Source: Streptomyces sp. MA5143a
Lineage (GTDB): Bacteria > Actinomycetota > Actinomycetes > Streptomycetales > Streptomycetaceae
Direction: 5' to 3'
Assembly: GCF_900290235.1 (NCBI RefSeq)
Contig: NZ_OLMK01000026.1
Coordinates: forward strand, 248,001 to 312,000
DNA length: 64,000 nt
Shown: positions 1-8,233 of the stretch, piece by piece
Numbering within the stretch: the first letter of the stretch is position 1
How the letters are laid out: the number at the start of each line of letters is the position of its first letter
Notes under the pieces: generated by a model
The model's input: only the letters and a program-made list of their open reading frames with translations
What the model was told of the DNA's origin: nothing
Database searches by the model: none
Made by a program: the position numbers and the translations under genes

Positions 1-96
1 GTGGCCGACGAGGCACCCGGGGCGGCAGGCGCGGGCGCGACAGTGTGTGCGGGAGAGGGAACCGTGGAATCGATTCCGGCCACTTTCGGAGGGTGA
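1..96 (+). CDS. possible C-terminal end of an upstream gene (partial)
   Basis: Frame 1 is open from the window edge to a TGA at 94-96 and would give about 31 residues rich in Ala, Gly and Glu. The first half has mostly G/C third positions. The stretch is too short to assign a function or to prove that it is coding. After it the sequence becomes much less GC-rich, which fits a gene end followed by an intergenic region. Confidence 0.3.
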   Translation: MADEAPGAAGAGATVCAGEGTVESIPATFGG

Positions 97-737
97 GGGG
101 CGTTCATGGTGTCCGGCTTTCCGACCGGTGCGTATTGCTCAAAAGCATCGCAAACCCCCATGTCATTCTGCGCCGCTAGCAGTGTCTCCACATGTACACG
201 CACTCGTGAGGGGATGTCCAGCATTGTCCTGCTGGGATATGTGGTGTCCGCGTGGCCCTGTTGGACTCGGGTCGGGTTACTGTCCAGTCCTTTGGGAAAA
301 TCAAAATTGGCCGAAAAGTGTTGTGGTGAACGGTGTATTGAGGTCGACTGGCCTTGTTCAACAGAGCGTCACAGCGGTCGTGATGGGTACGTACTCGGTG
401 AAGGCCAGGGGTGGCGTCAGTCATCCGGAACCTGGCGACGGAACCGGGCGTCCTATCCACCGACGACCGAGCCCCATCCTCCCGTGGCGGAGGCGGCGAG
501 CAAACGCCGGACGGCAAAACGCCAGGCGTCGCCACCCCCACGCCACGCCATGCTTTGGACAGACTGCAAGTCAGCGCAAGCGATGGACGCGGACGTAGCC
601 GAGCCAGGCCCGCAGGGGTTCCCCTTGTCCGCGACAGGGGTGTGATGCGCCAGCAGGTACGCACAGTGAAGTGAACGACACATGTTGTGAGTGACCCCAC
701 GGTGTTGCCATGCGTGCAACGGAAAGGACGAGCGCTC
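97..737. other. long intergenic/leader region without a convincing gene
   Basis: This stretch is clearly poorer in GC than its surroundings, and the open frames crossing it lack Streptomyces codon bias, so I read it as non-coding. It probably holds the promoter and leader of the prim-pol gene at 738. A short inverted repeat (GTTGC and GCAAC arms) lies at about 702-719, just upstream of the ribosome binding site. No promoter could be assigned with confidence. Confidence 0.5.
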
Positions 738-1403
738 ATGCGCGAGATCCCCGGAAGGCGACGCAGGCTCCTGTCCAAGCGCAACGGCGGGAGGCCCGAG
801 CTGCTCGAGCAGGCCCTGACGTTCGCGAGGGAATGGCAGTGGCCCGTACTCCCGGGCGTGGCGCCGGACCCGCAGGGGCGCGCCCGCTGCGCCTGCCCGG
901 ACCCGGAGTGCGTGGTGCCCGGCGCTCACCCGTTCGATCCCGGCCTGCTCGCCGCCACCACCGACGAGCGCATGGTCCGCTGGTGGTGGACCAACCGGCC
1001 CACGGCACCCATCGTCCTGGCCACCGGGGGCTCCGCGCCGTGCGCGGTCAGCCTGCCGGCCCTCGCCGCCGCACGGGCCCTCGCCGCGCTGGACCGCAGC
1101 GGCATGCGCCTCGGCCCGGTCGTCGCCGCCCCGCACCGCTGGTCGATCCTCGTCGCCCCGTACTCGATGGAGCAGCTGGGCGAACTGCTCTACGCCAAGG
1201 ACTTCGTCCCCGGCTCGCTCCGCTTCCACGGCGAGGGCGGTTACATCGCACTGCCGCCGTCCGAGACGGGCCACGGCCGGGTCCGCTGGGAGCGCGCGCC
1301 GCTGCCCGGCTCCGCGGCCCCCTGGGTGCCCGACGTCGAGGCCGTCGTGGACGCGGTCGTCGACGCCCTCACTCGTACGGGTGTGAGCGCCCCCGAGTTG
1401 TGA
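738..1403 (+). CDS. prim-pol domain protein (bifunctional DNA primase/polymerase N-terminal-like)
   Basis: The 221-residue product resembles the N-terminal Prim-Pol (AEP) domain proteins that Streptomyces carry as stand-alone chromosomal genes. It has an early segment ending in WPVLPG, a Cys/His cluster (CACPDPECVVPGAHPF) and the WWWTNRPTAPIVLATGG stretch typical of the family. I chose ATG 738 because GGAAAGG lies about 10 bases upstream; a GTG at 687 in the same frame would add 17 residues. No helicase domain is attached and no replication genes are adjacent, so a housekeeping or regulatory role is as likely as priming. A second member of the family lies at 11369-12316. Confidence 0.72.
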   Translation: MREIPGRRRRLLSKRNGGRPELLEQALTFAREWQWPVLPGVAPDPQGRARCACPDPECVVPGAHPFDPGLLAATTDERMVRWWWTNRPTAPIVLATGGSAPCAVSLPALAAARALAALDRSGMRLGPVVAAPHRWSILVAPYSMEQLGELLYAKDFVPGSLRFHGEGGYIALPPSETGHGRVRWERAPLPGSAAPWVPDVEAVVDAVVDALTRTGVSAPEL

Positions 1404-1457
1404 GCCCGCCCGGCGCGCGCTCGGCCGGGCGCCCCGGTGGGTCGTTATCTTCCGCTC

Positions 1458-2321
1458 ATGCAGCGTCTTCCCGGGGGCCTCGGGGCCCCGTCGCCGCGCG
1501 GTCGGCACAGTGCGCCCTCACCCCGGACCCACCGAGCGACCGGAGTGGTGCGCGGTGGTCCGGACGCGCGGGGGCTCCGGCTCCTCGGGCTGACGGTCGC
1601 GGTGGCGTGCACCCTCACCCTGCCGCTCGTGGCGTCGGCGGGCCCCTTGGCCGACGCCGGCGACACCATGGCGCGCCGGGCTGCCGGACAACTCGACGGC
1701 GCGGGTGCGGAGCCACTCTCCGCCGATGCAGCCGATGCAGCCGATGCAGCCGATGCAGCCGATGCAGTCGGAGTCCCCGGAGCCGCTGAAGTCGCCGATG
1801 CCGCTGAAGTCGGCGGACGCGCGGGGACCGGGCGCTCCGGGGACGGGTCCGCGGGGAGGCCGACGGTCGCCGGGCCCGGCGACGAACCTGACGACGGACC
1901 CGACGACAAGGCGCGGGACGCCTCCGGGGACGCGTCGTCGTCCCGCTCGCACATGCTGCTCGGCCTCGGGCTCGCCACGGCCGCCCGTTGCGGCCCCGAA
2001 CTCACCTCGCCCGACGGCATCGAGGCCCAGACCTGCGTCCTCACCCAGGGTGAGGAGACCTGGGCACGTACGTACTACCGCAACGCGACCGGACGAGAGC
2101 TGAGTTCGGTCCTCAGCATGATGGGTCCCGGCGGCCGAAGTGTGCGCATGCACTGCGCCGTGGGCGCGGAGGACGAGCCGGGGGCGTGCGAGACACCGAG
2201 GGAGCGCACTCAGGGCGAGCCGGGCGCGTACACGGCCGTGGCGGAGTTCGCGGCACCCGACGGGAGTGGGCCGCTTCTCCTGCGTTCCGGAAGCAACTCG
2301 GGCCGCACGCAAGGGCGTTGA
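1458..2321 (+). CDS. secreted hypothetical protein with Ala-Asp repeats
   Basis: I do not recognise this protein. From ATG 1458 it is about 287 residues. A basic, low-complexity N-terminus of about 35 residues is followed by a hydrophobic segment (LLGLTVAVACTLTLPLVASA) that looks like a signal peptide or anchor. A low-complexity region comes next, with five exact copies of an Ala-Asp-Ala unit (1722-1766) and many Asp, Gly and Pro residues. The C-terminal half has Cys residues (RCGPE, TCVLT, MHCAV, GACET) that could form disulfides, as expected outside the cell. It is convergent with the DUF5926 gene. Confidence 0.6.
   Translation: MQRLPGGLGAPSPRGRHSAPSPRTHRATGVVRGGPDARGLRLLGLTVAVACTLTLPLVASAGPLADAGDTMARRAAGQLDGAGAEPLSADAADAADAADAADAVGVPGAAEVADAAEVGGRAGTGRSGDGSAGRPTVAGPGDEPDDGPDDKARDASGDASSSRSHMLLGLGLATAARCGPELTSPDGIEAQTCVLTQGEETWARTYYRNATGRELSSVLSMMGPGGRSVRMHCAVGAEDEPGACETPRERTQGEPGAYTAVAEFAAPDGSGPLLLRSGSNSGRTQGR
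1722..1766. repeat. 5 x 9-bp tandem repeat GCCGATGCA inside a CDS
   Basis: Five perfect copies of GCCGATGCA are in frame and encode Ala-Asp-Ala repeats in the secreted protein. Loss or gain of units would keep the frame. Confidence 0.9.
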
Positions 2322-2370
2322 CGGCGGCGGTGAATCCGTACAGTGCGGCCGCTCGCGGGCCCGGACATGA

Positions 2371-2506
2371 AAAGACCCGGTTGCTGGCGACGGGGGATGC
2401 ACCAGCAACCGGGCTGATGGAACCGTAACAAGAGATCGGCGCTTCGCAAATTCGATCTCGGCTATTCGGACACGAATTTGCCTGTCACGTAGGGGAGTTG
2501 TGACAG
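2371..2506. terminator. cluster of three stem-loops between convergent genes
   Basis: Three perfect inverted repeats follow one another: 12-bp arms at 2376-2387 and 2402-2413, 9-bp arms at 2446-2454 and 2473-2481 (GCAAATTCG / CGAATTTGC), and 7-bp arms at 2482-2488 and 2500-2506 (CTGTCAC / GTGACAG). They lie between the end of the secreted protein gene and the end of the DUF5926 gene. The first probably ends the plus-strand transcript. The AT-rich middle one is unusual for this genome. Confidence 0.65.
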
Positions 2507-2566
2507 GAGTCACCACAAACGCAGGGTCAGCGCCGACCGGTGGACGACCGGCCGGCGCTTCCCGTG

Positions 2567-3556
2567 TCAGCTGAGCGTGACCTGCCGGTTGGTGAGTCCG
2601 CCGCGGGCCCGGCGCTCGTCCGGGGTGAGCGGAGACTCCTCCGCCAGGGCCGCGGCGAGCCGCTCGGCGAACTCCGCGGCCGGCTTCTCGATGTCGTCCG
2701 CGCCGACCCCGGTGGGGAGGTCCCACACGGGCACCGTGAGCCCGTGAGCACGGAAGGAGCCCACCAGACGGGTGCCCTCACCGAGGCTGGAGCCGCCCGC
2801 CGCGTGCAGCCGCGCCAGAGCGTCCAGAAGACGCTCCTCCGGGTGCGGCATGACCCAGCGCAGATGGTTCTTGTCGGGGGTCTCGCACCAGTAGGCCGCG
2901 TCGACGCCGGAGAGCTTCACGGTCGGGATCGCCGCAGAGTTGGCCCGCTCCAGGGAGGCGGTGACCTCAGGGGTGGCGTTCTCCGTGTCGGGGACCCAGA
3001 ACTCGAAGCCCGTGTGCACAACTGGCTCGAACTCACCTTCGGGGTCGAGCAGGTCCTGAAGCCGGGGCCCGTCGGCCGGGGCGCGTCGGCCCTGGACGGG
3101 GGTGCCCGGCTCGGCGACGAGGGCGCGCTGCAGGGTGTCGGCGAGGTCGCGGCTGATGTCGCCCGACGCCGTGTCGTTCTGCAGGCCGATCAGTACCGAG
3201 CCGTCGTCGCGGCGCAGCGCGGGCCACGCCATCGGCAGGACGGTGGCGAGCGTGACCGACGGGACGCCCTCGGGGAGCGCCTCGCGCAGCTTCAGCTCGA
3301 CGGTGGCGGCGGGGACCAGCTCGCGCAGCGCCACCCAGTCGCACTCGCCGGGCAGGCCCTCGAACGGGCGCTGCACCAGCTCGGTCACGGCCTGCGCGGC
3401 GGCCCGGCCGTGACAGGCCTTGTAACGGCGGCCGCTGCCGCAGGGGCAGGGCTCGCGCGCACCGACGACGGGGACCTGCCCATCGGCGCCTGCGGCGCCG
3501 ACTCCGCCGGTGCCCTGCGGGCGCTTGGCCTTCGTGTGGGGTCGCTTCTTGGCCAT
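2567..3556 (-). CDS. DUF5926 family protein with SEC-C zinc motif
   Basis: This 329-residue cytoplasmic protein begins MAKKRPHTKAKRPQG, a lysine-rich tail. A SEC-C-type metal-binding motif follows within about residues 36-50 (PCPCGSGRRYKACHG), the same Cys-x-Cys...Cys-His pattern found at the C-terminus of SecA and in many small proteins, which binds zinc. The rest (residues 60-320) matches what I recall of the DUF5926 family, conserved in Streptomyces with no known function. The ATG at 3556 fits the family start. Its gene lies upstream of, and on the same strand as, the anti-sigma-type kinase but is separated from it by about 150 bp. Confidence 0.75.
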   Translation of the reverse strand: MAKKRPHTKAKRPQGTGGVGAAGADGQVPVVGAREPCPCGSGRRYKACHGRAAAQAVTELVQRPFEGLPGECDWVALRELVPAATVELKLREALPEGVPSVTLATVLPMAWPALRRDDGSVLIGLQNDTASGDISRDLADTLQRALVAEPGTPVQGRRAPADGPRLQDLLDPEGEFEPVVHTGFEFWVPDTENATPEVTASLERANSAAIPTVKLSGVDAAYWCETPDKNHLRWVMPHPEERLLDALARLHAAGGSSLGEGTRLVGSFRAHGLTVPVWDLPTGVGADDIEKPAAEFAERLAAALAEESPLTPDERRARGGLTNRQVTLS

Positions 3557-3705
3557 CGTGGGTGTCTCCCGATCACGGCTCGTCTCGTACTGGCGCGAGC
3601 CTAGCCGCTAGTACGGCGGCCGACGGGACCCTGTGGACAACGCACCGAGTCGTCCCGGAACCGGTGATTCAGGCCAGGTTGTTCGAGTCGGGGAGGCCAG
3701 GGGGG

Positions 3706-4248
3706 TCAGTCCATGTCCTCGAACGCGTCCGCGAAGTCCAGGTCGGGGAGGGACGAGACCGATGGGCCCGTGACGCGCGTAGCGAAGTCGTCCCGGCGGT
3801 GGGCGTGGCGGACGTCGTCCTGGACGACGACCCAGACCGTGACCTCGCCCCGGGCGTCGTCCCGCACGCCCCAGTCGTCGGCCAGCGCGGTCACGATGTT
3901 CAGTCCGCGGCCGCCGTGCGCGGTGACCGAGGGTGTGGACGGGATCGGGCGGGTCGGGCCACCGCCGTCCGTGACCTCGAGGGTGAGCCGCCCCGTGGGG
4001 TCCATGCGCCACCCGCAGCGCACGTCGCCGTCGCCGGCCAGCGCGTCGTTGAGGGGCCTGCCGTGTTTGCAGGCATTGCTCAGTAGTTCGGAAAGGATCA
4101 GCAGGGCGTCGTCGATGACCGACTCCGCCACTCCACCGTCACGCAACTGATCACGCAACCGGTGCCTCGCCTGCCCCACGCCCGCAGGGCCATGGGGTAC
4201 GGCCATGCTCGACGACGTGGGCACCTCCTGTGCCACCACCAACGCCAC
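3706..4248 (-). CDS. RsbW-like ATP-binding protein (anti-sigma/serine kinase family)
   Basis: The 180-residue product is a stand-alone GHKL ATPase of the HATPase_c_2 type common in Streptomyces. It shows the N-box region (LILSELLSNACKHG), a degenerate G1 box (LEVTDGGGP) and a second glycine motif (GGRGLNIVTALADDWG). Such proteins bind and inhibit SigB/SigF-type sigma factors or phosphorylate anti-anti-sigma partners. I chose GTG 4248 because AAGGAGG sits 8 bases upstream; the open frame extends to 4335 without a comparable site. No anti-anti-sigma gene is adjacent, so its partner is unknown. The SigN- and SigF-like genes at 43.7-46 kb are candidates only by family. Confidence 0.78.
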   Translation of the reverse strand: MALVVAQEVPTSSSMAVPHGPAGVGQARHRLRDQLRDGGVAESVIDDALLILSELLSNACKHGRPLNDALAGDGDVRCGWRMDPTGRLTLEVTDGGGPTRPIPSTPSVTAHGGRGLNIVTALADDWGVRDDARGEVTVWVVVQDDVRHAHRRDDFATRVTGPSVSSLPDLDFADAFEDMD

Positions 4249-4695
4249 CCCCGAGACCTCCTTCACCCCACGCCACGGTGTGAATGCCCCATGGGACTGG
4301 ACTGGAAACCGGCCAACACATGTGCTCTGACGCACTCACACCGATCGAATACTGTCCGAACGCGCCGGTGCACTCCCTGTGAGCGGCTGGCTGAATTTCG
4401 CCCCCGATGTACGGACTTGTCCGCGCGCGCAGACTCGCCGTTCTGGCGGAATTCTTACCTCCGCCGACCTGGTGTGCGGGGCTGCGGAGAGGGCCAGTGG
4501 CATGGCCAAGAGTGAACAGGCGCGTATTCGAACCGGAGGCGCGCGGCGCGTGGAGGAGTGCCCTGAGGCGGCGCCCGGAGGGGAGGCCCGGAGGGGGCGT
4601 ACGGAGGGGGGTGTACGGAGGGGGTGGCGGCGCGTACGCGGCCAGGGGGCGGTGGCCCGCGGAGGGGGGCGCGTACGCCGCGCGCGCGACGTGGA
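4249..4695. other. intergenic region with G-rich degenerate repeats
   Basis: No gene is supported here. The part next to 4248 carries the leader of the RsbW-like gene, including its ribosome binding site (4257-4263, complement). Near 4575-4660 there are degenerate repeats of GTACGGAGGGGG on the plus strand. Confidence 0.5.
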
Positions 4696-5505
4696 TCAGC
4701 GGTGGAGCTGGTCGAGGACCGCGCGGGGCCGGTTGGTGATGATCGCGTCGACGCCGAGCTCGACGCAGAGGTCGACGTCCTCGGGTTCGTTCACCGTCCA
4801 CACGTGGACCTGGTGACCGGCCTTCTTCAGGCGCTCGATGTACGCGGGGTGGTTGCGCACGATCCTGATGGAGGGGCCCGCGATCCGGACCCCGCCCGGC
4901 AGACGTCCGTCCCGCAGCCGGGGCGAGACGAACTGCATGAGGTAGACCGCGGGCAGCGTCGGGGACGCGGCCCGTACGCGGTGCAGCGAGCGCGCCGAGA
5001 AGCTCATGATCCGCACCGGTGACTCGTCGGCGGACGCCGGCGCGTCCAGCCCGAACCGCTTCAACAGCACCAGCAGCCGCTCCTCCACCTGCCCGGCCCA
5101 GCGGGTGGGGTGCTTGGTCTCGATGGCCAGTTCCACACGGCGTCCGGCGTCGGCCACGAGTTCGAGCAGCCGTTCCAGGGTGAGGACGGAGGTGTCGGCC
5201 CGCTCCTCGGGGGCGATCTCCCAGTCGGGTGCCTCGTCGCCGTTCTTCCAGGAGCCGAAGTCCAGGGCGGCGAGATCGGCGAGCTCCAGGGTGGACACCG
5301 CGCCGCGGCCGTTCGACGTACGGTTGACGCGTCGGTCGTGGACACAGACCAGATGGCCGTCCGCGGTCAGCCGGACATCGCATTCGAGGGCGTCCGCCCC
5401 GTCCTCGATGGCCTTCTTGTACGCGGCCAGCGTGTGCTCGGGGGCTTCCTCGGAGGCCCCTCGGTGGGCGACGACCTGGATCGGGAGCTGTCGTGCGTGG
5501 GTCAC
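4696..5505 (-). CDS. glycerophosphodiester phosphodiesterase
   Basis: This 269-residue cytoplasmic TIM-barrel enzyme hydrolyses glycerophosphodiesters to glycerol-3-phosphate and an alcohol. The GDPD signature is clear. VVAHRGASEEAPEHTLAAY near residues 11-29 supplies the catalytic His and Arg and the first metal ligands, and ALECDVRLTADGHLVCVHD at 39-57 supplies Glu, Asp and the second His. The C-terminal strand HVWTVNEPEDV is also typical. No signal peptide is present when the start is placed at GTG 5505, immediately before THARQLP. It diverges from the HtrA-like protease gene. Confidence 0.9.
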   Translation of the reverse strand: MTHARQLPIQVVAHRGASEEAPEHTLAAYKKAIEDGADALECDVRLTADGHLVCVHDRRVNRTSNGRGAVSTLELADLAALDFGSWKNGDEAPDWEIAPEERADTSVLTLERLLELVADAGRRVELAIETKHPTRWAGQVEERLLVLLKRFGLDAPASADESPVRIMSFSARSLHRVRAASPTLPAVYLMQFVSPRLRDGRLPGGVRIAGPSIRIVRNHPAYIERLKKAGHQVHVWTVNEPEDVDLCVELGVDAIITNRPRAVLDQLHR

Positions 5506-5762
5506 CGCGTCATGGTGCCACCGTGAAGGGGGTACGCGTGGGGGCGGTGGCGTCGTACGGCTGCGGCACCAAGGGTGATGTGCACCTTTGGTCAGATAGA
5601 TCCTATATAAAGGTTCCTCCCGGACCCACAGACACCGCTTATGGTGCCCTGACGGCTCGTGGGAAAAGCTGACCGCATACAAGAACTCGCGCACGGCCCC
5701 GCCGTGCGCCCGAGACGAGTCGACCGCCGACAGGTGACAGCCGTGGATCGAGGAGAGAAGCT
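5506..5762. promoter_or_regulatory. divergent promoter region between GDPD and HtrA-like protease
   Basis: This 257-bp spacer has an AT-rich core at about 5580-5615 (GATCCTATATAAAGG) that stands out from the GC-rich surroundings and probably contains promoter elements for one or both divergent genes. GAGGAGAGAAG just before 5763 is the protease ribosome binding site. No single -35/-10 pair is convincing. Confidence 0.45.
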
Positions 5763-7610
5763 GTGAGCACCGAGAACGAGGGCACCGCGGTACCCCCGGC
5801 CCCGTCCGCACCTCCCGTGCCGGTGGACACTCCCGCTGCCTCCGCGCCGGCCCCGGCCCCCGAGCCGAGCGCGGCCCCAGCGGGAACCACCTCCGAGCCG
5901 GCGCCGACCGCCCACACGGCGCCCCCGGCCGCGGCCGACGCCACCGACGGGAACGCCCCCACGGCCCAGCTCCCGCCGGTCCCGCCCACCGCGCCGGACC
6001 AGACGGCGGTTCAGCCGCGGCCGCCGCACGAGCAGCCGGTGACCCACGCACAGCCGCAGCCGCACGGGCAGCAGGCGCATGGGCATCAGTCGTACGGGCA
6101 GCAGGCTCAGCCGGAGCTGGTGACCGCTGGTGCGCCCGGGTACGCGGCCGCCCCGACCCCCGGCCATGGAGCCGGCCACGGCTACGGACAGGCGCCCGGC
6201 GCCGGCGGAGGCTACGGCCAGGCACCCGGCGGTCCTGGTGTTCCCGGTGCGCCGGGAGGTCCCGGTGCACCCGGTGGCACCTCCGCACCCGACGCCGCGT
6301 GGCCGCCCCCGGCTCCGCCGACCGTCCCGTCGTACGCGGACGGCGGGCACACGTACGCCGACGGCAGCGGTGTCGCGGGACCGGGCGGTCCCGGGGACCA
6401 GGGCGGCTCCGGCGGGCACGGCGGTGGCGCGGGTGGCGGCTGGGGTTCCTCGTGGCAGCAGACGCAGCAGCCGGCCCCCCAGCCGGGCGGCAAGAAGCGT
6501 GGCGGTCTGATCGCGGCGGTCCTGGTGGCCGCGCTGGTGGCGGGCGGCGTCGGCGGCGGTATCGGCTACACGCTGGCCGACCGCAACGACAACTCGACCG
6601 GGTCCACGACCGTTTCGGCCTCCCAGAACGGCGGTGACGTCAAGCGCGCGGCCGGTACGGTCGCCGCGGTGGCCGCGTCGGCGCTGCCGAGCACGGTCAC
6701 GATCGAGGCGTCGGGCAGCGACGGCGAGGGCGGCACGGGCACGGGCTTCGTGTTCGACAAGGAAGGGCACATCGTCACCAACAACCACGTGGTGGCGGAG
6801 GCGGTCGACGGCGGCAAGGTGTCGGCGACCTTCCCGAACGGCAAGAAGTACAACGCCGAGGTGGTAGGCCACGCGCAGGGCTACGACGTGGCGGTCATCA
6901 AGCTGAAGAACGCCCCGACGGACCTCAACCCGCTGACGCTCGGCGACTCCGACAAGGTGGCGGTGGGCGACTCGACGATCGCGATCGGCGCCCCCTTCGG
7001 CCTGTCGAACACGGTGACGACGGGCATCATCAGCGCGAAGAACCGCCCGGTCGCCTCCAGCGACGGCTCCCAGGACAGCAAGGCGTCGTACATGAGCGCC
7101 CTGCAGACCGACGCGTCGATCAACCCGGGCAACTCCGGCGGCCCGCTGCTCGACGCCCGGGGCAACGTCATCGGCATCAACTCGGCGATCCAGTCCGCGA
7201 GCAGCGGCGGCTTCGGCTCGGGTCAGGCGGGTTCGATCGGTCTGGGCTTCGCGATCCCGATCAACCAGGCGAAGAACGTGGCCCAGCAGCTGATCAAGAC
7301 GGGCAAGCCGGTGTACCCGGTGATCGGCGCCTCGGTCTCCCTCACCGAGGGCACCGGCGGCGCGAAGATCACCGAAGCCGGGGCGAACGGCGCGTCTTCG
7401 GTCACCCCCAACGGCCCCGCCGACAAGGCCGGTCTGAAGTCCGGCGACGTGATCACCAAGCTCGACGACCACGTCATCGACAGCGGCCCCACCCTCATCG
7501 GCGAGATCTGGACCCACCAGCCCGGTGACAAGGTCACGCTCACGTACACCCGCGACGGCAAGACCCGCACCGCCGAGGTCACCCTCGGCGAACGCGAGGG
7601 CGACAGCTGA
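5763..7610 (+). CDS. membrane-anchored HtrA/DegP-type serine protease with PDZ domain
   Basis: This 615-residue protein has a long Pro/Ala/Gly/Gln/His-rich cytoplasmic N-terminus (about 1-245), one membrane helix (about 247-272, after KKRGG) and an extracellular trypsin-like domain. The catalytic triad is visible: His342 in TNNHVV, Asp375 in GYDVAVIKL, and Ser458 in NPGNSGGPLL. A PDZ domain follows (about 520-610, with GPADKAGLKSGDVITKLD). The family degrades or refolds damaged envelope proteins. The GTG start is supported by GAGGAGA upstream. The low-complexity N-terminus is common in Streptomyces homologues. Confidence 0.92.
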   Translation: MSTENEGTAVPPAPSAPPVPVDTPAASAPAPAPEPSAAPAGTTSEPAPTAHTAPPAAADATDGNAPTAQLPPVPPTAPDQTAVQPRPPHEQPVTHAQPQPHGQQAHGHQSYGQQAQPELVTAGAPGYAAAPTPGHGAGHGYGQAPGAGGGYGQAPGGPGVPGAPGGPGAPGGTSAPDAAWPPPAPPTVPSYADGGHTYADGSGVAGPGGPGDQGGSGGHGGGAGGGWGSSWQQTQQPAPQPGGKKRGGLIAAVLVAALVAGGVGGGIGYTLADRNDNSTGSTTVSASQNGGDVKRAAGTVAAVAASALPSTVTIEASGSDGEGGTGTGFVFDKEGHIVTNNHVVAEAVDGGKVSATFPNGKKYNAEVVGHAQGYDVAVIKLKNAPTDLNPLTLGDSDKVAVGDSTIAIGAPFGLSNTVTTGIISAKNRPVASSDGSQDSKASYMSALQTDASINPGNSGGPLLDARGNVIGINSAIQSASSGGFGSGQAGSIGLGFAIPINQAKNVAQQLIKTGKPVYPVIGASVSLTEGTGGAKITEAGANGASSVTPNGPADKAGLKSGDVITKLDDHVIDSGPTLIGEIWTHQPGDKVTLTYTRDGKTRTAEVTLGEREGDS

Positions 7611-7690
7611 CGGAGGCACACGCGGCCGGCTGGCACACGAGCGTGCGCCGGCCGGCTGGCTGGGGGGCACCCCCGGCACCTCCCCTCTCC

Positions 7691-7720
7691 GGGGAGGACG
7701 GTGCGCGCGCCGTCCTCCCC
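7691..7720 (+). terminator. hairpin terminator after the protease gene
   Basis: Perfect 11-bp arms GGGGAGGACGG (7691-7701) and CCGTCCTCCCC (7710-7720) flank an 8-base loop. It lies between the protease stop and tRNA-Ser. A weaker GC hairpin lies just upstream at about 7624-7655. Confidence 0.65.
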
Positions 7721-7809
7721 GCGAAGCACCCCCGCGCGGCCCACGGCCCCCGCGACCCGCGCCGGGCCGGTACGCTGTACCCGCTCCGCCCCTGGTGGGC
7801 CGGGGCACG

Positions 7810-7896
7810 GGTGGGTTGCCCGAGCGGCCTAAGGGAACGGTCTTGAAAACCGTCGTGGCAGCGATGTCACCGTGGGTTCAAATCCCACACCCACCG
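7810..7896 (+). tRNA. tRNA-Ser (anticodon TGA)
   Basis: The 87-base class II tRNA has acceptor arms GGTGGGT / ACCCACC, anticodon stem ACGGT / ACCGT with loop CTTGAAA, a long variable arm, and T arm GTGGG TTCAAAT CCCAC. CCA is not encoded. It reads UCA and, by wobble, other UCN codons. Confidence 0.95.
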
Positions 7897-7906
7897 CGTA
7901 GTGAAC

Positions 7907-7937
7907 GGCCCCTGACCAGGTGAGACGGTCAGGGGCC
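7907..7937 (+). terminator. tRNA-Ser terminator hairpin
   Basis: Perfect 11-bp arms GGCCCCTGACC and GGTCAGGGGCC with a 9-base loop lie just after the tRNA and are followed by GTTGTG. Almost the same stem recurs at 9747-9773. Confidence 0.8.
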
Positions 7938-7984
7938 GTTGTGGGCTCCTGGACCTCGTCTTGGGGGCGGGAGATCATGTACTC

Positions 7985-8203
7985 ATGAGTATGGGTTTAC
8001 GTCGTGCGGGCGGGATCGTGGGTGTCATGGGCGGTATGGGGCTCGCGGCCTGGCTGGTCTTCGGGGGGCCCCAGGATTGGGACGGGGGCCTGCGCTTGGT
8101 GCGGCATGGCTTGGCGTTGGTGTCTCTTGGTGCGATCAACGGCGGTGCCTGGCTGGTGTTTTCGGGCAGGCAGGACGATGCGTCCGATGTGGCGGCCGGC
8201 TGA
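7985..8203 (+). CDS. small membrane protein (hypothetical)
   Basis: I do not recognise this 72-residue protein. It starts MSMGLRRAGG and has two hydrophobic segments (about 10-26 and 46-60) separated by a short polar loop, so it is probably a two-helix membrane protein with a basic N-terminus inside the cell. GGCGGGAG lies upstream of ATG 7985. It directly follows the tRNA terminator and could be transcribed alone. Codon bias is weaker than in its neighbours, so moderate confidence only. Confidence 0.5.
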   Translation: MSMGLRRAGGIVGVMGGMGLAAWLVFGGPQDWDGGLRLVRHGLALVSLGAINGGAWLVFSGRQDDASDVAAG

Positions 8204-8233
8204 GGGTGGGTGGCGAGTCGGTCGGTGCGGCAG

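Noticed and set aside
97..737. Overlapping ORFs at 47-598, 106-645 and 176-784
   Set aside because: Third-position GC is not elevated and no motif is visible; the stretch has non-coding base composition.
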